NCBI RefSeq assembly: GCF_039521845.1
Contig: NZ_BAAACW010000164.1
Location: 1 to 64,000 of the forward strand
DNA length: 64,000 bases
Reading direction: 5' to 3'
Origin: Alkalibacterium iburiense
GTDB lineage: Bacteria > Bacillota > Bacilli > Lactobacillales > Carnobacteriaceae_A
Under the pieces are notes generated by a model. The model ran no database searches and was not told where the DNA came from. It was given only the letters and a program-made list of their open reading frames with translations. The position numbers and the translations under genes were made by a program. Shown one piece after another: positions 1 through 7,545 of this stretch (within the stretch, counting starts at the first letter, position 1; each line of letters starts with the position of its first letter).

Positions 1-2
1 TA

Positions 3-356
3 AAAGAAACTTACGACGTCTATCAAGCGATTATAAAAACCGTAGGCGAGAATGATTACGAAGGTCTTGAGAAGCTAGTCACTCAAGCTTACTCTAATGG
101 CCTCTCTTCTTATATGAAAACAAGTATCAAGACATTGAAAAAGCACTTACCTCATATCAAAAATACTTTTACCTTCCCGTACACGAACGGAAGAATAGAA
201 GGTATGAATAACAAAATAAAGGTCTTAAACCGCGTAGCCTATGGCTACAGGAACTTTAACAACTATAAAAATCGCATCATCCTGCATTTTAATTTAAAAC
301 CAAGACCAAACCATAAGGATAGAGTACAAATAAAAACAAGTTCTATGGCCGCTTAA
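3..356 (+). CDS. ISL3 family transposase, C-terminal part (cut by window edge)
   Basis: The reading frame is open from position 3, so this is the tail of a longer transposase and the ATG at 114 is internal. The tail has the conserved ISL3 C-terminal block: the sequence NGRIEGMNNKIKVLNRVAYG followed by a YRNF motif and a run of aromatic and basic residues. Within this block the Glu of IEG is the expected third acidic residue of the DDE catalytic triad. It ends in SSMAA. A perfect 12-bp stem (AAGTTCTATGGC and its complement, 338-373) spans the stop codon, with no T-run after it. Whether the full element is active cannot be judged here. Confidence 0.85.
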   Translation, partial: KETYDVYQAIIKTVGENDYEGLEKLVTQAYSNGLSSYMKTSIKTLKKHLPHIKNTFTFPYTNGRIEGMNNKIKVLNRVAYGYRNFNNYKNRIILHFNLKPRPNHKDRVQIKTSSMAA

Positions 357-404
357 AGCGAGCCATAGAACTTATCTAAAATATTTCAATAAAAAAGATT
401 ATTA

Positions 405-434
405 TTCTCCACCAACGTTATTTGACGTAGAACC
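405..434 (-). repeat. Terminal inverted repeat of the ISL3-type element
   Basis: Read on the minus strand it begins GGTTCTACGTCAAATAACGT. It is placed between the transposase stop and the point where host coding sequence resumes. The partner repeat would be left of the window. Confidence 0.6.
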
Positions 435-1055
435 GATTTATACGCTACTGGAAAAGTTGATACAACGATTGAAGGCGTAGATATGTATGCTGATGACTGG
501 TTGGAACAAGCGGCTGAAGCAGTGAATGCAGTCGAAGGGGATACTTGCGTTAAATTGGACCGTGGATTGTTAACGGTCGACCAAATAAATTATTTCTTAG
601 CTTCTATGCCAATGGAACTGACATACGCTGATCACAACAACCAGTTCTTATACTACAATCATATTTTACCAGCTGAAGAGATGCTCGCTTCGCGTACACC
701 TGGACAAGTCGGTAATCCTTTAGCTAAATGTCACCCGAAACAAGCCTTTAAAAATGTAGAATGGGTCATTCAGCAATTACGTTCGGGCGCAACAGATGCG
801 GTTCGTGTGAATGTTCCCACTCACGGTCCTGATAAATTTGTAGTTCATAACTATCAAGCGATGCATGACAAAGAAGGGAACTATGTGGGAATTAATGAGT
901 ACATTTTAGACATGAAACCAGTGATAGACTGGTACTTGGAACAAACTGGTCAGTCTCTTGTAGGTGACGTAGATGCTGTATCTGGTGCTTCTAAAAACGA
1001 AAGCAAAGAAGAAGTAGCCGTAGATGCTGTTTCAGGAGCATCTGTTAAAGGGTAG
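435..1055 (+). pseudogene. PAS-domain protein (DUF438-like), 5' part cut off by the insertion sequence
   Basis: The reading frame starts directly at the IS end (435) and already encodes conserved-looking protein (LYATGKVDTTIEGVDMYADD), so the ATG at 483 is probably internal and the true start is left of the insertion. The middle (about residues 35-160 from ATG 483) is a PAS domain like the C-terminal PAS of DUF438 proteins, with the motif KCHPKQAFKNVEWVIQQLRS followed by a strand ending in HNYQAMHDKEGNYVG. The tail carries two copies of VDAVSGAS. DAVSGA(S/T) resembles the motif that ApbE modifies with FMN in FMN-binding domains. Function is unknown; a flavin or redox sensory role is inference. 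The gene is likely inactive because of the insertion. Confidence 0.7.
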
Positions 1056-1091
1056 TTTTCTATCCACATGATAATTTTTATAAATTCAATC

Positions 1092-1133
1092 AAAAAAGAC
1101 AATCCTGTCTAGAAAACAGCGGGATTGTCTTTA
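1092..1133. terminator. Bidirectional intrinsic terminator
   Basis: Stem AAAGACAATCC with complementary GGATTGTCTTT, A-rich on the left and T-rich on the right. It separates the convergent PAS and phnA-like genes. Confidence 0.8.
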
Positions 1134-1142
1134 TTTATTTTA

Positions 1143-1484
1143 CTATTTTTTTACGAGATGGGATTTTAAATAGACGCGTCCCATGCCGTCTAGTGTACAT
1201 TCAATATCATGGTCATTGTAAGGCTCACTTAGAATACTTAAATTTTTTCCTTTAGCCCCTTGTTTAATTCTTGAAGAGCCAGATAATTTAATATCTTGAA
1301 TAACTGTCACCGTATCTCCGTCAAAAAGCTCGTTCCCATTTACATCTCTTACAATAGCTGCTTCGTCAATCGCTTCTTGTTCTTCTTCTGTCCATTCGTG
1401 GGCACACATCGGACAAACAAGCAAATTCCCGTCAGTGTACGTTAAGTCACTGTCACACTGAGGACAATTAGGTAAAGCACTCAT
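1143..1484 (-). CDS. PhnA/YjdM-like zinc-ribbon protein
   Basis: A 113-residue cytoplasmic protein of the PhnA (YjdM) family. An N-terminal zinc ribbon has two CxxC knuckles (CPQC near residues 8-11 and CPMC near 25-28). It is followed by the family's small barrel domain, with DVNGNELFDGDTVTVIQDIK, SSRIKQGAKGKN and a C-terminal LKSHLVKK. Despite the historical name from the phosphonate operon, most members stand alone and have no established role in phosphonate use. The ATG is preceded by AAAGGAGA. It is followed by the minus-strand gene's terminator at 1092-1133 and lies 30 bp downstream of ridA, so the two may be co-transcribed. Confidence 0.85.
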   Translation of the reverse strand: MSALPNCPQCDSDLTYTDGNLLVCPMCAHEWTEEEQEAIDEAAIVRDVNGNELFDGDTVTVIQDIKLSGSSRIKQGAKGKNLSILSEPYNDHDIECTLDGMGRVYLKSHLVKK

Positions 1485-1514
1485 GTTTAGTCTCCTTTAA
1501 TTAATCATCATTTT

Positions 1515-1895
1515 TTATCGCCTTTTAGCAATCAGTTCAATTTCCACTTCCGCTCCTAAAGGCAGTTCCAAAACTGCGACACATGTTCTGGCTGGGAAAG
1601 GGTCCTTGAACTGAATTTGATAGACATCATTCATTGCTTCAAAATGTTTCATCGTTGTTAAGTACACATTCACTTTTACAACATCATCAAAGGTCATCTT
1701 AGCCTGCTCCATGACGTCGCGTAAGTTATCAAACACTTGCTTTGTTTGGGCAGAAATATCTCCAGTCATATCGGGAGCGTCAATTGCATTTTTAGCCGTC
1801 TGACCCGAAAAAAAGACATATTCTCCTGCATCCACTGCATGTGAATAGGGGCCGGAAGATTCAACGTGCTGTCCTGTATATGTTTTTCTAACCAT
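1515..1895 (-). CDS. ridA: RidA/YjgF family enamine/imine deaminase
   Basis: A 126-residue single-domain protein of normal RidA length. Members hydrolyse reactive enamine/imine intermediates released by PLP enzymes such as threonine dehydratase. Visible family features are the N-terminal GPYSHAVDAGEYVFFSGQ block, the central VKVNVYLTTM strand and the C-terminal FPARTCVAVLELPLGAEVEI block, which holds the conserved catalytic Arg of active RidA-type proteins. The start ATG is preceded by AAAGGTGG. It lies upstream of the phnA-like gene on the same strand. Subfamily (RidA proper or a Rid2-7 member) cannot be fixed by eye. Confidence 0.9.
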   Translation of the reverse strand: MVRKTYTGQHVESSGPYSHAVDAGEYVFFSGQTAKNAIDAPDMTGDISAQTKQVFDNLRDVMEQAKMTFDDVVKVNVYLTTMKHFEAMNDVYQIQFKDPFPARTCVAVLELPLGAEVEIELIAKRR

Positions 1896-1930
1896 TTAGT
1901 TCACCACCTTTAAAAAGTCATACGAGCGAC

Positions 1931-2142
1931 TTACTCTCCATCACTGAATACCCCGTCAACTTTTTCGACTTCAGCCTTTTTATATAAGTATCTGGCCTGC
2001 TGGTTTTCTGGCTTATAAGATAACGTTAGAGTTGTATGATGGAAGTCTTTCCTTTCTTTCTTTCGAATTGGATAAGTAAAGCATAGCCAAAAATAGGAAG
2101 GAAAGCAATCTATAAAAAGACTGTAACGAAAGACTTAATCAT
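1931..2142 (-). pseudogene. Possible decayed small membrane-protein gene
   Basis: Reading the minus strand from an ATG at 2142 gives MIKSFVTVFL, an in-frame TAG, then IAFLPIFGYALLIQFERKK, which looks like a membrane helix with a basic end. A shift of frame in the purine-rich stretch near 2055 continues into KDFHHTTLTLSYKPENQQAR and a charged tail ending in DGVFSDGE before a TAA at 1931. The pieces read like one protein of about 70 residues with one nonsense codon and one frameshift. No ribosome-binding site is clear and no family is recognised, so this is tentative. Confidence 0.3.
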
Positions 2143-2199
2143 GTGAGCACATGTCAGCACATGTTAAACTGAATATACATAATAAAAGGAGCTGAGCAA

Positions 2200-3053
2200 G
2201 TGGAAGGAGTAGAGCATGCTTATATTGAAACAAACGGAATCACGCTGCACGTCGCTCAAAAAGGACCGAAAGACGGGAAGTTAGTGATACTCTTAGATGG
2301 TTTTCCAGAATTTTGGTATGGCTGGCATAGCAGTTAGATTATCTGGCTAATCAAGGCTTTCGTGTTTGGGCACCAGACCAGAGAGGCTACAATTTAAGCG
2401 ACAAGCCAGAAAAAGTGAGTGACTATGATATCCGTCATCTAACTAAAGATATAGCTGGTTTGATTAAAGCATCGGGTCGTGAGAAAGCAACGATTGTGGG
2501 ACACGACTGGGGTGGGATTGTTTCCTAGAGAATGGCAAGAGAGTACGCCCATTTACTGGACCAGGTTGTGATTTTAAATGCGCCACATGAAAGAGCGATG
2601 CCAACACACCTAATCAAACACCTAACACAATTAGTCAGAAGTTCTTATGGTGTCTTTTTTCAGCTACGTGGGTTGCCTGAAAAGTTAATCAGTCTTTCGA
2701 ATTGGAAAGTAGGGATAACCATGCTTGAAAGCTCCAGTCTAACCCATGCGTTTTCAGAAGAGGACCTCAAGCTCTACCGTCAGGCCTGGTCAAAACCGAA
2801 TGCAATGAAAGCAATGATTAACTGGTACAGAGCGAATATGAAAAGCATGACCCGGCCAGATCTACCTGCTAAAGTAGCCCTTCCAACATTATTAATATGG
2901 GGCGCACAGGATCAGTTTTTAGGAAAAGAATTAGCGGGAAAAAGCAGCCAATTTATTGAAGAAGGCCGATTGGTCTTTTTAGAAAATGGCACTCACTGGG
3001 TTCATTTGGAAGAAGCCGACAAAGTGAATGCCTTAATCGCAAAATTTATATAA
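2200..3053 (+). pseudogene. Alpha/beta hydrolase (epoxide-hydrolase-like), frameshift plus nonsense
   Basis: A GTG at 2200 with AAAGGAG upstream opens a protein (VEGVEHAYIETNGITLHVAQ) typical of the epoxide-hydrolase-like branch. Three lesions are visible. A one-base deletion near 2331 puts a stop right after the PEFWYGWH block. The codon expected to be Trp after GHDWGGIVS is TAG (2526-2528). The oxyanion HG of HGFPEFW is DG. After the nonsense codon the frame continues normally to 3053, with the late acid region (LLIWGAQDQFLG) and the catalytic His in ENGTHWVHLE. The Asp of GHDWG would have been the nucleophile. Multiple independent lesions favour a true pseudogene over a sequencing error. 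Confidence 0.85.
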
Positions 3054-3061
3054 CTCTGTAT

Positions 3062-3101
3062 TAATTCCTGCGCAGAAATATTTTTGAGCAGGAATTTTTT
3101 A
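3062..3101 (+). terminator. Intrinsic terminator after the hydrolase pseudogene
   Basis: Stem AATTCCTGC with GCAGGAATT, followed directly by a T-run. Confidence 0.75.
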
Positions 3102-3210
3102 AGTGAGTAGAAAAGTAAAACTTTAAGCTCAAAGGCTAGCTCTGTTTACTTAATGTAAATGAGAGGGTTGTTATAGGCACACTAGCTATGATATCGATGC
3201 AATAAATTAA

Positions 3211-3255
3211 TTTGCGACCCATTAATTTGAGTTTCATGATTTATTGGGTCGCAAA
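3211..3255. repeat. 11-bp perfect inverted repeat, unexplained
   Basis: TTTGCGACCCA and its exact complement TGGGTCGCAAA are separated by 23 bp. No T-run follows, so it does not look like a terminator. It lies between the hydrolase pseudogene and the nrd leader, in a gene-free stretch (3102-3380) where nothing else is evident. It could be a protein-binding dyad or a remnant of a mobile element. Confidence 0.5.
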
Positions 3256-3388
3256 CTATATAAATGACACTTTAGGTGTAGTAAATTCCTCGAACTGATC
3301 CGAGCACTGTACTAAACTTTTTTAAACTAATTAATACTGACACGATAAGCTTTCGCAAAAATGAGAAGCTTTTTCTAAATTTTGTCAG

Positions 3389-3416
3389 TTGCATTTTTAA
3401 AAGAATAGAGTATACT
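3389..3416 (+). promoter_or_regulatory. Candidate promoter for the nrd operon
   Basis: TTGCAT (3389-3394), a 16-bp spacer and TATACT (3411-3416) form a plausible sigma-A promoter just upstream of the NrdR-like boxes. TATAAT hexamers at 3448-3453 and 3465-3470 are alternative -10 elements, lying between and inside the boxes, but their -35 partners are poor. The start site needs mapping. Confidence 0.4.
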
Positions 3417-3427
3417 ATTTACTGTAC

Positions 3428-3474
3428 ATACTATATATAGTGCTTGTTATAATTAAAAACACTATATAATGTTG
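3428..3474 (+). promoter_or_regulatory. Two NrdR-box-like dyads
   Basis: ATACTATATATAGTGC (3428-3443) and ACACTATATAATGTTG (3459-3474) both match the NrdR box pattern ACACwATATATwGTGT closely. Their centres are 31 bp apart, three helical turns, which is the usual spacing of paired NrdR boxes. NrdR is the nucleotide-sensing repressor of ribonucleotide reductase genes, and the operon that follows encodes exactly those enzymes. Confidence 0.75.
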
Positions 3475-3499
3475 TTCTTTGACAATTAAAATCAGTTTG

Positions 3500-3657
3500 A
3501 AATGGAATCCGGTGAGAATCCGGAACGGTCCCGCCACTGTAAGAGCCACGTGCTTAAGTCAGGTCTTTTTTTAACTGTTTTTAAACTCGTTTAATGTTTC
3601 GCGGCAGAACATTACTATGACCCTAGGGACCAGTCTATCTTCTTTAGGGTCTTTTTT
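3500..3657 (+). promoter_or_regulatory. Cobalamin riboswitch controlling the nrd operon
   Basis: The stretch from about 3513 to 3542 carries the hallmark core of the adenosylcobalamin riboswitch: CCGGTGAGAATCCGG, then ACGGTCCCGCCACTGTAA. It is followed by AAGTCAGG (3555-3562), corresponding to the start of the B12 box (consensus AGCCAGGAGACC), whose 3' part is diverged. The loop segment GGTCCC (3527-3532) can pair with GGGACC (3626-3631) inside the downstream terminator hairpin, a possible kissing interaction that would couple ligand binding to termination. Binding of cobalamin would be expected to shut off the B12-independent reductases encoded downstream. The aptamer call is firm; the fold and mechanism are inferred. 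Confidence 0.88.
3619..3657 (+). terminator. Intrinsic terminator of the riboswitch expression platform
   Basis: Stem GACCCTA (3619-3625) with TAGGGTC (3645-3651), then six T. It lies between the aptamer and nrdI, as expected of a transcriptional-control platform. Confidence 0.8.
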
Positions 3658-3685
3658 GTTTTTATAAGTATGAAGGGGGAAGACA

Positions 3686-4051
3686 ATGATTGTTTTTATG
3701 TCTTTAGTAGGAAATACGCGCAAGTTTGTAAATAAAGTAAATGAGCCAGCAGTAGAATTATCCATAGATAATTCTTTGGATCTAGAGCTTAATACTCCAT
3801 TCATTTTAATCGTTCCGACCTATTCCGAAGAAACATCGGATATCGTTAGGGAATTTTTGGAAAATGAGACAAACAGAGACCTCTGTAAAGGGATAGTCGG
3901 CGCAGGGAATCGAAACTTTGCTCAGCTGTTTTGTTATACAGCAAAAGATTTGAGTAAAGAATTCGACCTTCCCCTACTGCACCTGTTTGAATTTCAGGGC
4001 AGTTCATTGGATGTAAAAAAAATAGAAGAGGAGCTTGAGGCAATTGTATAA
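3686..4051 (+). CDS. nrdI: NrdI, flavodoxin-like class Ib ribonucleotide reductase partner
   Basis: A 121-residue FMN protein that supplies the oxidant for building the Mn(III)2-tyrosyl radical cofactor of NrdF. The N-terminal loop GNTRKF (about residues 9-14) fits the flavin phosphate site, YSEE lies near 46-49, and GNRNFAQLFCYTAKDL (74-89) is the NrdI signature near the isoalloxazine ring. The ending LLHLFEFQG is also typical. A good AAGGGGGAAGAC site precedes the ATG. Its 3' end overlaps nrdE by 8 bp (or 17, depending on the nrdE start). It is the first gene of the nrd operon and follows the riboswitch terminator. Confidence 0.92.
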   Translation: MIVFMSLVGNTRKFVNKVNEPAVELSIDNSLDLELNTPFILIVPTYSEETSDIVREFLENETNRDLCKGIVGAGNRNFAQLFCYTAKDLSKEFDLPLLHLFEFQGSSLDVKKIEEELEAIV

Positions 4052-6227
4052 AATAAAAGAAGTAGATAAACCAAAAGCAGTGACGTATTTTGAATTAAAT
4101 AACCGGGTGAATATTCCTGTAGATGGGAAGATCCCTCTTGATAAAGATAAAGAAGCCGTCAAAGCGTATTTTCTAGAGCAAGTTAACCCGAATACAGTTT
4201 TCTTTTACACTTTGAAAGAAAAAATCGATTATTTAATCGAAAACAACTATATTGAAGAGTCCTTTATCAAGCTGTATGATTTTGAATTCATTAAGCAATT
4301 ATTCCAGGAACTGTATACTAAAAAGTTCCGCTTTAACAGTTTTATGGGAGCTTTCAAATTTTATAACCAGTATGCTTTAAAAACACGTGATGGAGAAAGG
4401 TATCTCGAAAGATACGAAGACCGCATTGCCTTTATGGCCCTTTATTTAGCTCAGGGAGACGAAGAGCTGGCACTAAACATTGCGGAAGAACACATTACTC
4501 ATAGACTGCAAATGGCTACCCCCACGTTTCTTAACGCTGGAAAAAAAGCCCGTGGAGAGATGGTGTCCTGTTTCTTAGTCGATATTCAAGACAATATGGA
4601 AAGTATTGGTCGGACGGTCAACTCTGCTTTGCAGTTGAGTAAAAGAGGCGGAGGGGTTGGCATCAATTTAAGTAACTTAAGAGAAGCCGGTGCACCTATT
4701 AAAGGAATTGAAAATGCCGGTTCGGGCGTAGTTCCAGTCATGAAATTATTTGAAGATTCTTTCAGTTATGCTAATCAACTAGGTGCACGTCAAGGAGCTG
4801 GCGTGACTTATTTATCTGTTTTCCATCCTGATATCTATTCTTTCTTATCAACTAAAAAGGAAAATGCAGATGAGAAAGTAAGAGTGAAGACTTTATCTTT
4901 AGGAGTTGTTGTTCCTGATAAATATTATGAGCTGTTGAAATCAAATGAAACGATGTATCTGTTTAGTCCGCATGACGTTGAGCGTGTGTATAATAAGCCG
5001 TTTTCTTACGTCAACATTACTGAAGAATATGATGCTATGGTAGCTGACGACAGCATTAGAAAGTATCAGACAAATGCGCGTGAGTTGGAGCAGGAACTGT
5101 CTAAACTGCAACAGGAGTCGGGATATCCTTATATCGTTAATATTGATACAGCTAATAAAAACAATCCGGTTTACGGCGATATCATTATGAGTAATTTGTG
5201 TTCAGAAATATTGCAAGTTCAAAGTCCATCGGTTATGAATGAGGATTTATCTTACAGCGAAGTCGGAGCAGATATCAGTTGTAACCTCGCTTCTACCAAT
5301 GTTTTAGAAATGATTAAGAGTGACCGATTTGAACAATCTGTCGAGACAGCTGTCCGAGCTCTGACACAAGTATCTGACTTGACAGAAATCCAGGCTGTTC
5401 CAACTGTTCAAAATGGGAACACTAAATATAATTCAATCGGGCTAGGAGCGATGGGTCTGCACACCGCTTTTGCGGTCAACCAAATAGAATATGGCTCAAA
5501 AGAGTCCGTTGAATTAACCGATGCTTATTTTAGAACCCTTAGATATTTCGCATTAAAAGCGAGTAATAAAATAGCACAGAAAAAAAATCAGACCTTTTAT
5601 GAATTTGAAAAATCGGAGTATGCGGATGGTTCCTACATTCAGCGCATGTATTTAGACGAAGCAGAATTTGATTTTGAATTTGAAAAAGTAGCACAGATTT
5701 TCAGCGCCGTTCATATTCCTACGAAACAGGACTGGAGAAAACTAAGCGAAAATATTCAAGCACATGGTTTGTATCATTCTTATTTACTAGCCGTCGCACC
5801 GACAGGATCTATTTCCTATATCAATGAAACATCAAGTTCGCTTCATCCAATCGTCCAGCGTGTTGAGCACCGTCAGGAAGGGAATGTGGGAGCTGTTTAC
5901 TACCCGGCACCTCATTTATCCAATGAAACAATTGACTATTACACGTCTGCTTATGACATGGACCAGCGCAAGATTATTGACGTTTATGCTGCGGCACAAA
6001 GGCACATTGATCAGGGTATGTCACTTACTTTGTTCATGCGGTCAGAATTACCAGAAGGCTTGTATGAATGGAAAAAAGGAAAAACGAATAAAATGACAAC
6101 GAGAGATTTAAACCGATTAAGAAACTATGCTTACGCTAAAGGGATTAAAACTCTTTACTATGTGAGAACCTATACGGATGATGGGCAGTTAGTTGGAGCG
6201 AATGTATGTGAAAGTTGTTTAGTTTAA
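4044..6227 (+). CDS. nrdE: Class Ib ribonucleoside-diphosphate reductase, alpha subunit
   Basis: NrdE reduces ribonucleoside diphosphates to deoxynucleotides using a radical delivered by NrdF. At about 727 residues it has the normal class Ib length and lacks the N-terminal ATP-cone of class Ia. Visible landmarks: MVSCFLVDI with the first redox Cys (about residue 176), SKRGGGVGINLSNLR, the active-site NLCSEI (about 384-389), and a C-terminal CESC pair near the end that is re-reduced by NrdH. TTG at 4044 was chosen because GAGGAG ends 10 bases before it; TTG at 4035 is also in frame but lies one base from that site. It is translationally coupled to nrdI. Confidence 0.95.
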   Translation: MYKIKEVDKPKAVTYFELNNRVNIPVDGKIPLDKDKEAVKAYFLEQVNPNTVFFYTLKEKIDYLIENNYIEESFIKLYDFEFIKQLFQELYTKKFRFNSFMGAFKFYNQYALKTRDGERYLERYEDRIAFMALYLAQGDEELALNIAEEHITHRLQMATPTFLNAGKKARGEMVSCFLVDIQDNMESIGRTVNSALQLSKRGGGVGINLSNLREAGAPIKGIENAGSGVVPVMKLFEDSFSYANQLGARQGAGVTYLSVFHPDIYSFLSTKKENADEKVRVKTLSLGVVVPDKYYELLKSNETMYLFSPHDVERVYNKPFSYVNITEEYDAMVADDSIRKYQTNARELEQELSKLQQESGYPYIVNIDTANKNNPVYGDIIMSNLCSEILQVQSPSVMNEDLSYSEVGADISCNLASTNVLEMIKSDRFEQSVETAVRALTQVSDLTEIQAVPTVQNGNTKYNSIGLGAMGLHTAFAVNQIEYGSKESVELTDAYFRTLRYFALKASNKIAQKKNQTFYEFEKSEYADGSYIQRMYLDEAEFDFEFEKVAQIFSAVHIPTKQDWRKLSENIQAHGLYHSYLLAVAPTGSISYINETSSSLHPIVQRVEHRQEGNVGAVYYPAPHLSNETIDYYTSAYDMDQRKIIDVYAAAQRHIDQGMSLTLFMRSELPEGLYEWKKGKTNKMTTRDLNRLRNYAYAKGIKTLYYVRTYTDDGQLVGANVCESCLV

Positions 6228-6252
6228 AAGAATTCGAGGAGGAGTAGAAGAC

Positions 6253-7266
6253 GTGGAAAAACAAAAAAGATATTTTAATGAGATTTTAAATGGTGAGAGT
6301 GTAAAAAAGAATGTTTCCTATTATAAATCTGTCGACTGGAATCGACTGGAAGACGCAATCGACAAGCAAACATGGGAAAAATTGACCAGTCAGTTCTGGC
6401 TGGACACGCGTATCCCTGTTTCCAATGACAGGAGCGATTGGCGACAGCTTTCAGAAGAAGAGCGAGATGTGGTTAATAAAGCCTTTGTTGGACTGACTAT
6501 GCTAGATACTCTTCAGTCTGAAGAAGGGGCAAATGTCATGCGCGAGGATGTGCGTACCCAGCATGAAGAAGCTGTCCTGAACAATATATTATTCATGGAA
6601 AGTGTTCATGCCAAGTCATATTCCACCATCTTTATTTCATTAAATGAATCGAAAAAAATAGATGAAATTTTTGAATGGGGAGACACCAACGAGCGTCTTC
6701 AGTATAAGGCTAAAGTGATCAACGACATTTATCAGAATGGAACAGGTCTGCAAAAGAAAGTGGCAAGTGTGTTTCTGGAGTCCTTCCTGTTTTACAGTGG
6801 GTTTTTCACCCCTTTATGGTACTTGGGAAATAACAAGCTCGAAAACGTGGCTGAAATTATTAAGTTAATCATTCGGGACGAATCAGTTCATGGAACATAC
6901 TTAGGGTATAAATTCCAACTAGGTTTCAACGAATTGTCGGAAGATGAGCAATACGAGATAGTCGTCTGGATGTATGACTTACTGGAAAAACTGATGGTCA
7001 ACGAAGACAAATATACAGAAGAAGTTTATGACAAAGTGGGATGGACAAAAGAAGTTAAAACATTCGTCCGCTATAATGCCAACAAAGCTCTTCAAAACTT
7101 AGGCTTCCCTGCTTATTATGATGAAGGAACAGCTGAAAATGTGAATCCGATAGTCATGAACGGTTTGTCGACAGATACGTCAAATCATGACTTTTTCTCA
7201 CAAGTCGGTTCAGGCTATTTAATGGGAGAAGCTGAAGCAATGGATGATGACGATTACGATTTCTAA
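6253..7266 (+). CDS. nrdF: Class Ib ribonucleotide reductase, beta (radical) subunit
   Basis: A 337-residue ferritin-like protein that holds the dimetal-tyrosyl radical cofactor. Expected ligands are present: Asp85 (LTMLDTLQ), Glu116 and His119 (FMESVH), Glu176 (FLESFLFYSGF), Glu210 and His213 (IRDESVHG). The radical Tyr is Tyr123 in AKSYS. The C-terminal acidic tail ending in DDDDYDF is the part that docks on NrdE. Start is GTG at 6253 after a strong GAGGAGGAG site, 25 bp after nrdE. With NrdI next door, a Mn(III)2 cofactor in vivo is likely, by knowledge of the class. Confidence 0.96.
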   Translation: MEKQKRYFNEILNGESVKKNVSYYKSVDWNRLEDAIDKQTWEKLTSQFWLDTRIPVSNDRSDWRQLSEEERDVVNKAFVGLTMLDTLQSEEGANVMREDVRTQHEEAVLNNILFMESVHAKSYSTIFISLNESKKIDEIFEWGDTNERLQYKAKVINDIYQNGTGLQKKVASVFLESFLFYSGFFTPLWYLGNNKLENVAEIIKLIIRDESVHGTYLGYKFQLGFNELSEDEQYEIVVWMYDLLEKLMVNEDKYTEEVYDKVGWTKEVKTFVRYNANKALQNLGFPAYYDEGTAENVNPIVMNGLSTDTSNHDFFSQVGSGYLMGEAEAMDDDDYDF

Positions 7267-7287
7267 TAACAAAAAGGAGGCTTTACA

Positions 7288-7515
7288 ATGGCAGCTGTAA
7301 CAGTTTATTCAAAACCGAATTGCATGCAATGTCAATTTACGAAACGCTTTTTAACTGATCAGGGAATTGACTTTGATATAAAAGATGTAGAAGAAAATGA
7401 AGAAGCTTTGGAAGAAGTTATCGCTCTTGGGTTTCAATCCTTACCAGTGGTCGCTATCGAAGGACAAGAAGCCTTCAGCGGATTTAAACCGGATAGATTA
7501 AAGATACTGAAGTAA
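7288..7515 (+). CDS. nrdH: NrdH glutaredoxin-like electron donor
   Basis: A 75-residue thioredoxin-fold protein with the redox motif CMQC (residues 12-15) and the NrdH-typical FSGFKPDRL near the C-terminus. It passes electrons from thioredoxin reductase to the C-terminal Cys pair of NrdE. AAAGGAGG precedes the ATG, 21 bp after nrdF. In many lactic acid bacteria nrdH comes first (nrdHIEF or nrdHEF); here it lies after nrdF and before nrdD. Confidence 0.93.
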   Translation: MAAVTVYSKPNCMQCQFTKRFLTDQGIDFDIKDVEENEEALEEVIALGFQSLPVVAIEGQEAFSGFKPDRLKILK

Positions 7516-7545
7516 AAAATCATCCAAACAAAGTGGAGGGAAGAT

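Larger units (their letters stand above)
1..434 (+). mobile_element. ISL3-type insertion sequence, right end only
   Basis: This is the right part of an insertion sequence; its left part lies outside the window. It holds the C-terminal end of an ISL3-like transposase and, about 50 bp after the stop, a terminal sequence (about 405-434) whose reverse complement begins GGTTCTACGTCAAATAACGT. This resembles the GGCTCTnnnTCAAAT-type ends of ISL3 elements. Host coding sequence resumes immediately at 435, so the element interrupts the PAS-domain gene to its right. ISL3 elements usually duplicate 8 bp of target; GATTTATA (435-442) is the candidate copy on this side. The exact end could be off by a few bases. 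Confidence 0.75.

Noticed and set aside
3571..3804. Minus-strand ORF across the nrdI start
   Set aside because: Lies on the riboswitch terminator and antisense to nrdI; no coding character.
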